Assembly (NCBI GenBank): GCA_050946375.1
Contig: JBMNUT010000004.1
Coordinates: 62,001-126,000, forward strand
Length of the DNA stretch: 64,000 nt
DNA from: UBA1794 sp050946375
GTDB taxonomy: Bacteria > Bacteroidota > Bacteroidia > Bacteroidales > Bacteroidaceae
Direction of reading: 5' to 3'
In this document: positions 1-6,370 of the stretch, in pieces
Layout of the letters: every line of letters starts with the position of its first letter
How positions within the stretch are numbered: the first letter of the stretch is position 1
Notes under the pieces: generated by a model
Databases searched by the model: none
Told to the model about the DNA's origin: nothing
What the model saw: the letters and a program-made list of their open reading frames with translations, nothing else
Position numbers and translations under genes: made by a program

Positions 1-35
1 CCGCTTTTCTTTTGCATCCCATCGCCCTCGTACAA

Positions 36-53
36 AAAGAACGGGCGTTCTTT
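36..53. terminator. Small hairpin at left edge
   Basis: AAAGAACG and CGTTCTTT form an inverted repeat around two bases. It lies upstream of the first gene and may end a transcript entering from the left. There is no long T-run after it, so the assignment is weak. Confidence 0.3.
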
Positions 54-98
54 CCCCAAAGAGGATAAATTATATCATACACAACAACCCATAATTCT

Positions 99-119
99 CT
101 GCAAGCCTTGCAGAATTTT
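99..119 (+). terminator. Terminator-like hairpin before first gene
   Basis: CTGCAAG (99-105) pairs with CTTGCAG (107-113), followed by AATTTT. Its position 58 nt before the first gene suggests it closes an upstream transcript, or attenuates this one if the promoter lies further left. Confidence 0.4.
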
Positions 120-140
120 GGGCATTTTACGTCCAATTTA

Positions 141-148
141 TACTTTCG
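141..148 (+). promoter_or_regulatory. Weak -7-like box for the first cluster
   Basis: TACTTTCG differs by one base from TAnnTTTG and is 28 nt before the first start codon. No clear -33 TTTG precedes it, so this is only a candidate promoter for the six-gene cluster. Confidence 0.3.
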
Positions 149-176
149 CTAAAGTTTAAGGAATAAAAGAAGAACC

Positions 177-1223
177 ATGCAGAATTTAACCACCGACATA
201 TTATACTTCAGACCCTCACTACCCTTCCATCCAAGTGAGAAACAAATACTCTACGTAGAAGAGCAATTCAATCCGGAAGTCAACAAATACCTCCTGAATC
301 ACTACGAAGAACTTTGTACGCACTTCGAACAAGTCGGTTATGAATTCTGCTATTTCCCCTATTTGTCCCGCAAACTGAGCGAAAAGGAATACGTCCGCTA
401 CTTCACTCCCTACCAAAGCCGGCCCGTACGGCCCATGCTCGAGAGCTCATGCCTCTCGCCGTTTCTGAAAAGAGGTTACCACCTCTCCCCCTCGCTGCTC
501 ATCTATCACCCCAAACTGTCCCGAAAAGGCTACTACGCCTTCCGGGCCGTAAAGATATACGGGCAGGAGACAGAACTGGGAAGCACCATGAATGCCATCC
601 TTCTGTACCTCGCGCAACAAAAAGACGAATACGACCACATACTCTACTGCAACAGCCCTCTCATCGAAACCCTCTCCGACCCGGAAGACTATGCCGACAT
701 GCACTTCTCCGAAGAAGTCACAACCCTGATGAAAGACGTGCGCGAAAAGATAGAATGCCTCCGCCAGCACGGCGTAAACGAAATGATTCTCCGCTCGCTA
801 CTCAACCCGCAGGTGAAACTCAGCCGCCTCTACATCACGCCAAATGCCCGAATCCTGCTTTCCGACTACGGAGACCTGGAAATCAAAATGTCACCTCTGG
901 TGAAGTCCGTGTTCTTCCTTTTTTTGCGCCACCCCGAAGGCATCGCCTTCAAGTACCTGAGCGACTATCGAACAGAGCTCTACGAAATCTACAACCACCT
1001 GACCGGCCGGCAATCCAACGAAGCCATCAAACAAAGCATAGCAGACGTCACCGACCCTTGCAAGAACTCCATCAACGAAAAGTGCGCCCGCATACGCGAA
1101 GCCTTCATCCGCGAGTTCGATGAACACCTGGCGCAATATTACTACGTAACCGGAAACCGCGGACAAGCCAAAAGCATCAAGCTGCCACGAACACTGGTAG
1201 AATGGAAACTCACGGACAAATAA
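177..1223 (+). CDS. Uncharacterised Bacteroidetes protein, possible C-terminal winged-helix domain
   Basis: First gene of a six-gene cluster, 348 residues, soluble, with no signal peptide or membrane segment. The N-terminal half is aromatic-rich and has no motif I recognise. From about residue 215 to 330, a segment (two short strands around ITPNARILLSDYGD, then KSVFFLFLRHPEGI, then INEKCARIREAFIREF) has a layout like the winged-helix output domain of response regulators, with the last helix in the place of the recognition helix. That resemblance is my inference and DNA binding is not shown. The ATG at 177 follows an A-rich stretch (GGAATAAAAGAAGAACC). The next gene starts 7 nt after the stop. 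I believe related proteins occur in other Bacteroidales next to the same small genes, but I assign no function. Confidence 0.8.
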   Translation: MQNLTTDILYFRPSLPFHPSEKQILYVEEQFNPEVNKYLLNHYEELCTHFEQVGYEFCYFPYLSRKLSEKEYVRYFTPYQSRPVRPMLESSCLSPFLKRGYHLSPSLLIYHPKLSRKGYYAFRAVKIYGQETELGSTMNAILLYLAQQKDEYDHILYCNSPLIETLSDPEDYADMHFSEEVTTLMKDVREKIECLRQHGVNEMILRSLLNPQVKLSRLYITPNARILLSDYGDLEIKMSPLVKSVFFLFLRHPEGIAFKYLSDYRTELYEIYNHLTGRQSNEAIKQSIADVTDPCKNSINEKCARIREAFIREFDEHLAQYYYVTGNRGQAKSIKLPRTLVEWKLTDK

Positions 1224-1230
1224 CTTGCCT

Positions 1231-1878
1231 ATGGATGACAGAGACATCATATTCGAAGAAGTCCGCCCAGGCAGCAGGAAAATGAAGTGGAATTTTCCGG
1301 AGGCAGAACAGACCCGGCCGAAATATCCCGACTACATCCCAGGCACCTACGATTCACTGAGCGAAGAACTACGCGTGAAGTGCAATCCCAACCGCTTCAT
1401 GTCGCCTTATGACTATGAAAAGGTAAAAATATCCAATGCCATTTTCTCCGCCGTCGACCAGTGCGGCGAAGATATCAAGCAGTTACGCGCCCTTCGCAGG
1501 CAAGCTATCGATTTGCTGGGCATACGCTTCGCCACCGAAACACTCTACCTCGAACTGACCAGCCAGCTGGAACCATCCCAATTCTTCGGCGACTCCGAAT
1601 TAACCGACCAGGCCAACGAACTCTACCAACAGACACTCCTTAATGCTGACAACATAGAGGAACTGGAACGGATACAAACGGCCATTCCCAAAAGACTTGC
1701 CAATGCTATTTTAGCAAAAAAGGAAGAAAAGGAGGAAGAGCTCAAACGGCAAAGAGAACTTAAACAACAAAGAGAACAGCAATCATTAGCAAAAGAAGAA
1801 TACAAGGGGATAATTATTATAATAACAACTATCGCCATGATCTTCATAGGGATACTTTTAATAATAATAACCCAATAA
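1231..1878 (+). CDS. Tail-anchored protein with two degenerate J-like repeats
   Basis: Protein of 215 residues. I chose ATG 1231; an in-frame TTG at 1225 adds only two residues. Two segments resemble each other and the J-like domain of the protein at 2314-2715. Repeat 1 (about residues 42-100) runs LSEELRVKCNPNRF, then NAIF, then LRRQAIDLLGIRF. Repeat 2 (about 105-152) runs LYLELTSQLEPSQFF, then ANELYQ, then IEELERIQTAI. Where true J domains have HPD, these have NPN and EPS, so DnaK stimulation by the usual route is unlikely. A charged coiled coil (about 160-188) is followed by a hydrophobic C-terminal segment of about 22 residues rich in isoleucine, suggesting a tail anchor with the bulk in the cytoplasm. 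Function unknown. Confidence 0.8.
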   Translation: MDDRDIIFEEVRPGSRKMKWNFPEAEQTRPKYPDYIPGTYDSLSEELRVKCNPNRFMSPYDYEKVKISNAIFSAVDQCGEDIKQLRALRRQAIDLLGIRFATETLYLELTSQLEPSQFFGDSELTDQANELYQQTLLNADNIEELERIQTAIPKRLANAILAKKEEKEEELKRQRELKQQREQQSLAKEEYKGIIIIITTIAMIFIGILLIIITQ

Positions 1879-1893
1879 CTACTTACCACCAAT

Positions 1894-2295
1894 ATGCTTT
1901 TCGAAAATACCTGGAACCGAATCACCGAATGGTTTAGAGACCGAAGCGAGCGAGGAAAACTCGTAAGGAGTTTCAACGAGATGGCCCGCGAAGCCTTCAT
2001 TTCCGGCAATGCCCCTACTGCCCTGAAGGCCAGCATTTCGCGCGGATGCGCCGAGTACAAACACGAATTCTCGGCATGGATGAACACCGGCTTCCGCATA
2101 CAAGCCCTGACCGGACGTGTACTGAGCAAAGATGAAATCATGTTTATCGGAACAGTCATCCTCTCCAACGAGACATTGGTACGAAGGTTGGTCGTATTAG
2201 GCTGGGACACGCTGGAAATACACGGCGACCAGGGACACTACGGATGCCGCTGGCGGCTGGCCGACTATGCCCACATCGGACGTTTTTTGGAATAA
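1894..2295 (+). CDS. Uncharacterised 133-residue cluster protein
   Basis: Third cluster gene, 15 nt after the preceding stop. The protein has no signal peptide and no membrane segment. It begins with an aromatic, basic amphipathic helix (NTWNRITEWFRDRSERGKL), then AREAFISG, then LSKDEIMFIGTVILSNE, and ends in a compact tryptophan- and histidine-rich part (LGWDTLEIHGDQGHYGCRW). The length and clean boundaries, plus tight spacing with neighbours, argue for a real gene. I recognise no catalytic motif. It may be a soluble partner of the membrane-anchored J-like proteins on either side, but this rests only on gene order. Confidence 0.75.
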   Translation: MLFENTWNRITEWFRDRSERGKLVRSFNEMAREAFISGNAPTALKASISRGCAEYKHEFSAWMNTGFRIQALTGRVLSKDEIMFIGTVILSNETLVRRLVVLGWDTLEIHGDQGHYGCRWRLADYAHIGRFLE

Positions 2296-2313
2296 CCTTA
2301 TAAACCATGGCCT

Positions 2314-2715
2314 ATGGACACGCTGCAAACCATCGTAAAAGAAACCGGCACAAGCCCTGCACAATCGCCCGACATCTGGCTGCTCATCGCTCTGCTGGAG
2401 CTATTGATAATCATCGCCCTGTTGGTACGTATTTTCCGCACACGCCGTCGCAAGTCGGAAAAAGAAGAGATGAAAGCCAAAATCCTGAAAGAAGGGGACA
2501 TCGACTTCGGGAACATTATCAACAGCTCCTTCAAAGCCAAAGACTTATACGACGAACTGAAGAAAAAGTGTCACCCTGACCTGTTCTCCACCAACGAAGA
2601 ACTAAACGCGAAGGCCACCGAGATTTTTGCCCTGTTGGTGAAGAACAAACATGACTATGCCGCACTCTGCCAGCTCAAAAAACGGGCAGAACAAGAACTG
2701 AACATTCACTTCTAA
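2314..2715 (+). CDS. Membrane-anchored J-like protein with intact HPD
   Basis: Protein of 133 residues. The N-terminus is short and followed by one membrane segment (about residues 19-41, LLIALLELLIIIALLVRIF) and a basic stop-transfer stretch RTRRRKSEKEE. The C-terminal 60 residues read DLYDELKKKCHPDLF, then KATEIFALLVKNKHDY, then LKKRAEQELNI. This matches the core of a J domain: helix II, the HPD tripeptide, and helix III, but shorter than the canonical 70 residues and without a clear helix I. HPD is the DnaK-activating motif in known J proteins, so a membrane-tethered DnaK co-chaperone is a reasonable inference. The same segment is homologous to both repeats of the protein at 1231-1878, where HPD is lost. 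The start is 18 nt after the previous stop. Confidence 0.8.
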   Translation: MDTLQTIVKETGTSPAQSPDIWLLIALLELLIIIALLVRIFRTRRRKSEKEEMKAKILKEGDIDFGNIINSSFKAKDLYDELKKKCHPDLFSTNEELNAKATEIFALLVKNKHDYAALCQLKKRAEQELNIHF

Positions 2716-2729
2716 AAAGGAAAAATACT

Positions 2730-2942
2730 ATGACATCTGGCGAAACATTCTTCTTCCTGCTGATAGGCTTAGCCTTGGCCTACGGCGTAGGCTGCCTGGG
2801 ACGAAAACGGAAAATCGGCTTCGGATGGGCTTTCTTCCTGTCCATACTCAACCTTTTCTTAGGACTGATTGTCACCCTGTGTTCCAAGAAAAAAGAAAAC
2901 GACATCGACTTCGTCGACATAAATAAGGAGGACACTAAATGA
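2730..2942 (+). CDS. Small two-segment membrane protein
   Basis: Protein of 70 residues with two hydrophobic segments (about residues 7-22 and 32-50) separated by a basic loop, GRKRKIGFGW, and an acidic-basic tail. The hairpin topology with a short charged tail is typical of small Bacteroidetes membrane proteins of unknown function. It starts 14 nt after the preceding stop. Its stop overlaps the next start in an ATGA, which implies translational coupling. Confidence 0.7.
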   Translation: MTSGETFFFLLIGLALAYGVGCLGRKRKIGFGWAFFLSILNLFLGLIVTLCSKKKENDIDFVDINKEDTK

Positions 2943-3118
2943 AGACTTGGGGTTGGATTTGTATCGTACTGGGCACACTCTCTTTGTTAGGCAATCTGGG
3001 TGCCGGAAGCAGCATTGCCGGTCCTTTGGTTCTGCTGGGACTTGGATTATACCTCCTCCATCGGGCCAAAGAAAAGCAACGGGAGAAAGAAGAAAAAGAC
3101 AAATGGAATAACTCTTAA
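2939..3118 (+). CDS. Small membrane protein, 59 residues
   Basis: The ATG overlaps the preceding stop (ATGA). The protein is glycine-rich and hydrophobic over about residues 4-41 (one long or two short membrane segments, GWICIVLGTLSLLGNLG then GPLVLLGLGLYLL), then ends in a highly charged tail HRAKEKQREKEEKDK. The coupling and composition support it as the last intact gene of the cluster. The reading frame stays open for many codons beyond the TAA, as noted for the next entry. Confidence 0.65.
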   Translation: MKTWGWICIVLGTLSLLGNLGAGSSIAGPLVLLGLGLYLLHRAKEKQREKEEKDKWNNS

Positions 3119-3300
3119 AAGAGCAACAAGCGCGATCCGGAACGTGAAGTCGACCGGATTATATCTTCGCTTTCCACAATACGCGACCGCAACTATTTAG
3201 CCGGGCTCTACCAGAATGCCTGCGAATCGCACATATTTCCGGAGATAACGATACGGTCTCCGTCGTCCGGAACATATTCCACGAATCAGGCATCCGGTAG
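3119..3300 (+). pseudogene. Possible decayed gene fragment after the cluster
   Basis: Directly after the TAA at 3116-3118, the same frame continues with a protein-like charged, helical stretch (RDPEREVDRIISSLSTIRDR, then NYLAGLYQ) to about 3220. From there the frame one base over continues with CLRIAHISGDNDTVSVVRNI and ends at TAG 3298-3300. There is no start codon for the first part. This looks like a short gene broken by loss of its start and one frameshift, or a former C-terminal extension of the preceding gene. The evidence is only the protein-like character of the two segments. Confidence 0.3.
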
Positions 3301-3480
3301 CCCGGCTTCCCCTGCCCTCGCTGCTTTACGAGAGAACAGCAGACACCTTTCTCAAACGGCTACAAGGCTTTGCGAAAAAAGCCTTAAAGGTTTTCCCGAA
3401 AAGCTGCAAAGGTTTTTAGTAAAAGATGCAGGACTCTTCCTGCCCCGCCGCTCGGCAACCGTTTCAATTTCTTATACCTG
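3301..3480. other. Non-coding stretch with repeat array
   Basis: No gene is apparent between the decayed fragment and the terminator of the flavoprotein gene. The stretch holds a 22-bp repeat array, listed separately. Confidence 0.5.
3361..3436. repeat. 22-bp phased repeat array A
   Basis: Three to four degenerate units of 21-22 bp. Examples are ACAAGGCTTTGCGAAAAAA, TAAAGGTTTTCCCGAAAA and TGCAAAGGTTTTTAG. It lies between convergent transcription units. Confidence 0.7.
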
Positions 3481-3523
3481 CAAAAATGCGGGAGCGCATA
3501 GCCCGTTTGCGATACGCTCCCGC
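3481..3523 (-). terminator. Terminator of flavoprotein gene
   Basis: GCGGGAGCG (3488-3496) pairs with CGCTCCCGC (3515-3523). Read on the minus strand, the stem is followed by ATTTTTG, which fits termination of the leftward operon ending at 3608. Confidence 0.75.
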
Positions 3524-3607
3524 TCTATCTCTTCCCTCTCGTCCCTCCGTATATATACGCAAAGAACTTCTGAGGAAATTACTTCATTTCATCTACTTTC
3601 CGTACGG

Positions 3608-4801
3608 CTACTTGATCCGCTCAGCCATGGCCTGCGCCAGATCCTTGCAAGCCTGCTCCACATCGGCCAGGCGTCCTTGCTTCAGTTCTACAGTCTGCGC
3701 AAGGAAATCGTTCTGCTTCAGCGTCTCGCCCCAGGCTACGGTACGCTTCACTGCCATGCCGGCCCACGTGAACGAACCGAAGCAACCGATTACATGGTTC
3801 TTCACCTCACGCACGGAAATCTTGGAGAGCAGACTCTCAACCTCCGGATAAAGTTGTCCGCTGTACGTAGGTCCGCCTATCAGAAGCCCGCGGTAACGGA
3901 AAATGTCACGCAGGACATACGAAGCATTCGTCGTATTCAAGCAGTGCATTACCACGTTCTTCACACCGGCCTCATTCAGCTCGGCAGCAATTTGCTCAGC
4001 CACCTGCTCCGTGTGGCCATACATCGTGGCGTATGCGATTACAACGCCTTCTTCGGTTTCATAGCGGCTCATCTGGTTGTACAAGCCGATGACTTTCTCA
4101 ATCCTTTCGCCGGTCCAGACGGGGCCATGCGTAGAACAGATCATCTGCACCGAGACTCCGGCCAGCTTGGCCAGTGCTTTCTGCACCGGATTGCCATACT
4201 TTCCGACAATGTTGGAGTAGTAACGTACCATTTCGTCCCAATAAATATAGGTATTCATGGTCTCGTCTATCACCCCGCCGTTGAGGGCACCGAAGCAGCC
4301 GAAGGCATCGCCTGCGAAAAGGATGCCCTCCGTCTCGTCGAAAGTCATCATCGTTTCCGGCCAGTGCACCATAGGCGTCAGCGTAAAGTGCAACTTATGA
4401 TGGCCCGTCAGCAGGAAGTCGCCATCCTTGACGACGTAGGTCTGTTCGTCCTTCAGCCCATAGAATCCTTCAATCATGCCGAACGTCTGCTTGTTCCCGA
4501 CAAGCACCATGTTCGGATACATCTGGGTCAGAATCCGAAGCGAGCCTGAATGATCCGGTTCCATATGGTTGATGACCAGATAGTCAATAGGCCGGTCGCC
4601 AATCAGAGCCTTGATTTTGCTCAGGAAGATATCGCAATATGCGACATCGACCGTATCAATCAGCGTAACCGACTCGTCGACGATAAGATAAGAGTTGTAA
4701 GAAACCCCATAAGGCACGGGCCACATTCCCTCGAAGCGGTGGATCTTCCGGTCGTTGACGCCTACGTAGTGGATTTTTCCTTTCAGTTTTTGCGCAAGCA
4801 T
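3608..4801 (-). CDS. A-type flavoprotein (FprA family diiron oxidoreductase)
   Basis: Protein of 397 residues, the usual length for flavodiiron proteins, which reduce O2 or NO in the cytoplasm of anaerobes. The N-terminal metallo-beta-lactamase-like domain (about 1-245) has the complete diiron ligand set: H79, E81, D83 and H84 in HMEPDH, then H146, D165 and H225. The C-terminal flavodoxin domain (about 253-395) begins with the FMN phosphate loop YATMYGHTEQVAE and has GGPTYSG. No rubredoxin domain is fused, so an external electron donor is needed. The start lies 3 nt after the FKBP gene stop, so the two are cotranscribed. Detoxification of oxygen is the most likely role. The sequence does not show whether NO is also a substrate. 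Confidence 0.93.
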   Translation of the reverse strand: MLAQKLKGKIHYVGVNDRKIHRFEGMWPVPYGVSYNSYLIVDESVTLIDTVDVAYCDIFLSKIKALIGDRPIDYLVINHMEPDHSGSLRILTQMYPNMVLVGNKQTFGMIEGFYGLKDEQTYVVKDGDFLLTGHHKLHFTLTPMVHWPETMMTFDETEGILFAGDAFGCFGALNGGVIDETMNTYIYWDEMVRYYSNIVGKYGNPVQKALAKLAGVSVQMICSTHGPVWTGERIEKVIGLYNQMSRYETEEGVVIAYATMYGHTEQVAEQIAAELNEAGVKNVVMHCLNTTNASYVLRDIFRYRGLLIGGPTYSGQLYPEVESLLSKISVREVKNHVIGCFGSFTWAGMAVKRTVAWGETLKQNDFLAQTVELKQGRLADVEQACKDLAQAMAERIK

Positions 4802-4804
4802 GGG

Positions 4805-5794
4805 CTATTTCTTGGAGTTTACGTCGGTTACGGTGATAGGATTCGTTGCCGCGGGGGCTTTCTCGATGCCGATGAGTTCTACTTCGAATATCAGCGTCGA
4901 ATAAGGAGGTATAGTCCCCGTCTCCCGGTCGCCATAGGCCAGTTCCTGCGGGATGTAGAGCATCCACTTGGAGCCCACGGGCATCATGGTCAAAGCCTCG
5001 GTCCATCCCTTAATCACGCGGTTGGCGTAGAAAGAAAGGGCTTCCTTCCGCTTATAAGAGCTGTCGAATTCCGTGCCGTCTATAAGCGTCCCGCGGTAAT
5101 TCACTTTCACTTTGTCCGTAGCCTTGGGCTTCTCTCCCGTACCCATCTTCAGGACTTTGTATTGGAGGCCGCTCGCCGTGGTCTGGATGCTGTCCTTCGT
5201 CTTGTTGGCGGCAAGGAAATCCTCGCCGGCCTTCTTGTTGGCGCCGTATTTCTCCAGCGTATAGGCCGATTTCAGCTTCGGGACATTTATGTTCAAGTAC
5301 TCCATCATGGCCTGCAGGCCGCCGGGGATGCGCAGGCTGTCTTCCCCGCCTGCGGCGGAGATGAAGCCCTCGAGGAAAAGTATCTTGTCCAGCGTGTGCA
5401 GCGAGTCGCCGTCTTTGTAGATATTGCTGTTGACCGTGGGGAAAATCTGCTCCGTCACTTGCGAGGCGATTTGCTGTCCTGCCATGTAGGCCTGCTCCTT
5501 CGGGGTCTTGTCGAGCACCCCTTCGCGCAGTCCGCGGATAAATTCGGCGTAATATGCCGTGTCGACCTTCAGGTTCTGTATCACGTAGTTCTTCAAGCCG
5601 TTGGACTGGGCCACGCCCATGGCATAGGAAACCGAATCGGCCGTCGTCTTCATCGCCTTGGAAGGCAGCGTCAGCACGGCCATGGGTACTTCTTTCTTGT
5701 CTTTCTTCTTGTCTCGCTTTTTCCCGGCTGCGGTGGCTGTCGTCACTCCCATGGAGAGGAACAGCACGGCTGCCGTAAGAATCATTTTGTTCAT
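4805..5794 (-). CDS. FKBP-type peptidyl-prolyl cis-trans isomerase, exported
   Basis: Protein of 329 residues from the ATG at 5794. A longer reading frame exists upstream, but this start gives a clean signal peptide (MNKMILTAAVLFLSMGV... TATAAG). The mature N-terminus is lysine-rich, followed by an FKBP_N-type dimerisation region (about 45-210, SYAMGVAQSNGLK) and a C-terminal FKBP domain (about 225-315) with DKVKVNYRGTLIDGTEFDSS, then VIKGW and LAYGDRETGTIPPYSTLIF. This matches the periplasmic FkpA/FklB type that assists folding of exported proteins. It sits 61 nt after the YbaK-like gene and 3 nt before the flavoprotein gene. Confidence 0.92.
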   Translation of the reverse strand: MNKMILTAAVLFLSMGVTTATAAGKKRDKKKDKKEVPMAVLTLPSKAMKTTADSVSYAMGVAQSNGLKNYVIQNLKVDTAYYAEFIRGLREGVLDKTPKEQAYMAGQQIASQVTEQIFPTVNSNIYKDGDSLHTLDKILFLEGFISAAGGEDSLRIPGGLQAMMEYLNINVPKLKSAYTLEKYGANKKAGEDFLAANKTKDSIQTTASGLQYKVLKMGTGEKPKATDKVKVNYRGTLIDGTEFDSSYKRKEALSFYANRVIKGWTEALTMMPVGSKWMLYIPQELAYGDRETGTIPPYSTLIFEVELIGIEKAPAATNPITVTDVNSKK

Positions 5795-5855
5795 GTGCTT
5801 GTTGATTTTTATAGTTTTACTCGTTTTTCTTCTCTTCTGCGGGCTGCGCCAGGCT

Positions 5856-6350
5856 TTATTCCTCAGTTTCTTCGGCAAACAGGCGGCACAATACGGCGCG
5901 GGACTGCGCCACCAAGTCGGCCGGGGCTATCTTCAGCTGCAGTCCGCGCTGCCCGGCGCTCACGTAGATGAAGGGATACTGCATGCAGCTGTCGTGGATA
6001 TAGGTGGGGAAGGCCTTCTTCATCCCGATCGGGCTGCATCCGCCGCGGATATATCCTGTCAGGGGGAGCAATTCCTTCAGGTGAATCATCTCGCAACTTT
6101 TATTTCCGGACACTTTGGCCGCCATTTTCAGGTTTACCTCATGCTCGCCGGGGATGACGCACACGAAGTGTCCCGTCTTATCCCCGTGCAAGACGAGCGT
6201 CTTGAACACTTGTTCGATGTCTTCGCCCAAGGCCTCGGCCACGTGGACCGCGCTCAAGTCGTTTTCGTCCACTTCATAAGGCACCAGCTCGTAAGCCACT
6301 TTTGCCTTGTCCAGCAGGCGCGCTGCGTTTGTCTTATTGATCTTTGCCAT
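5856..6350 (-). CDS. Cys-tRNA(Pro)/aminoacyl-tRNA deacylase, YbaK family
   Basis: Protein of 164 residues, the normal length of YbaK/EbsC proteins. These hydrolyse mischarged Cys-tRNA(Pro) in trans. Family features are FKTLVLHGD with the conserved lysine at about residue 50, AKVSGNKSCEMI, and the glycine-rich GYIRGGCSPIGMKK loop followed by SAGQRGLQLKIAP. The start at 6350 is 20 nt after the uvrA stop, so it belongs to the same leftward operon. Confidence 0.92.
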   Translation of the reverse strand: MAKINKTNAARLLDKAKVAYELVPYEVDENDLSAVHVAEALGEDIEQVFKTLVLHGDKTGHFVCVIPGEHEVNLKMAAKVSGNKSCEMIHLKELLPLTGYIRGGCSPIGMKKAFPTYIHDSCMQYPFIYVSAGQRGLQLKIAPADLVAQSRAVLCRLFAEETEE

Positions 6351-6370
6351 TATACTCTTGCTTCTTTTCG

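Noticed and set aside
449..1123. 224-codon frame overlapping the first gene
   Set aside because: Arg/Pro/His-rich shadow of the 348-residue gene in another frame.
4550..5971. Open frame of 473 codons on the plus strand
   Set aside because: It is antisense to the flavoprotein and FKBP genes, whose motifs are complete. The translation is rich in H, R and G, as expected of a shadow frame.
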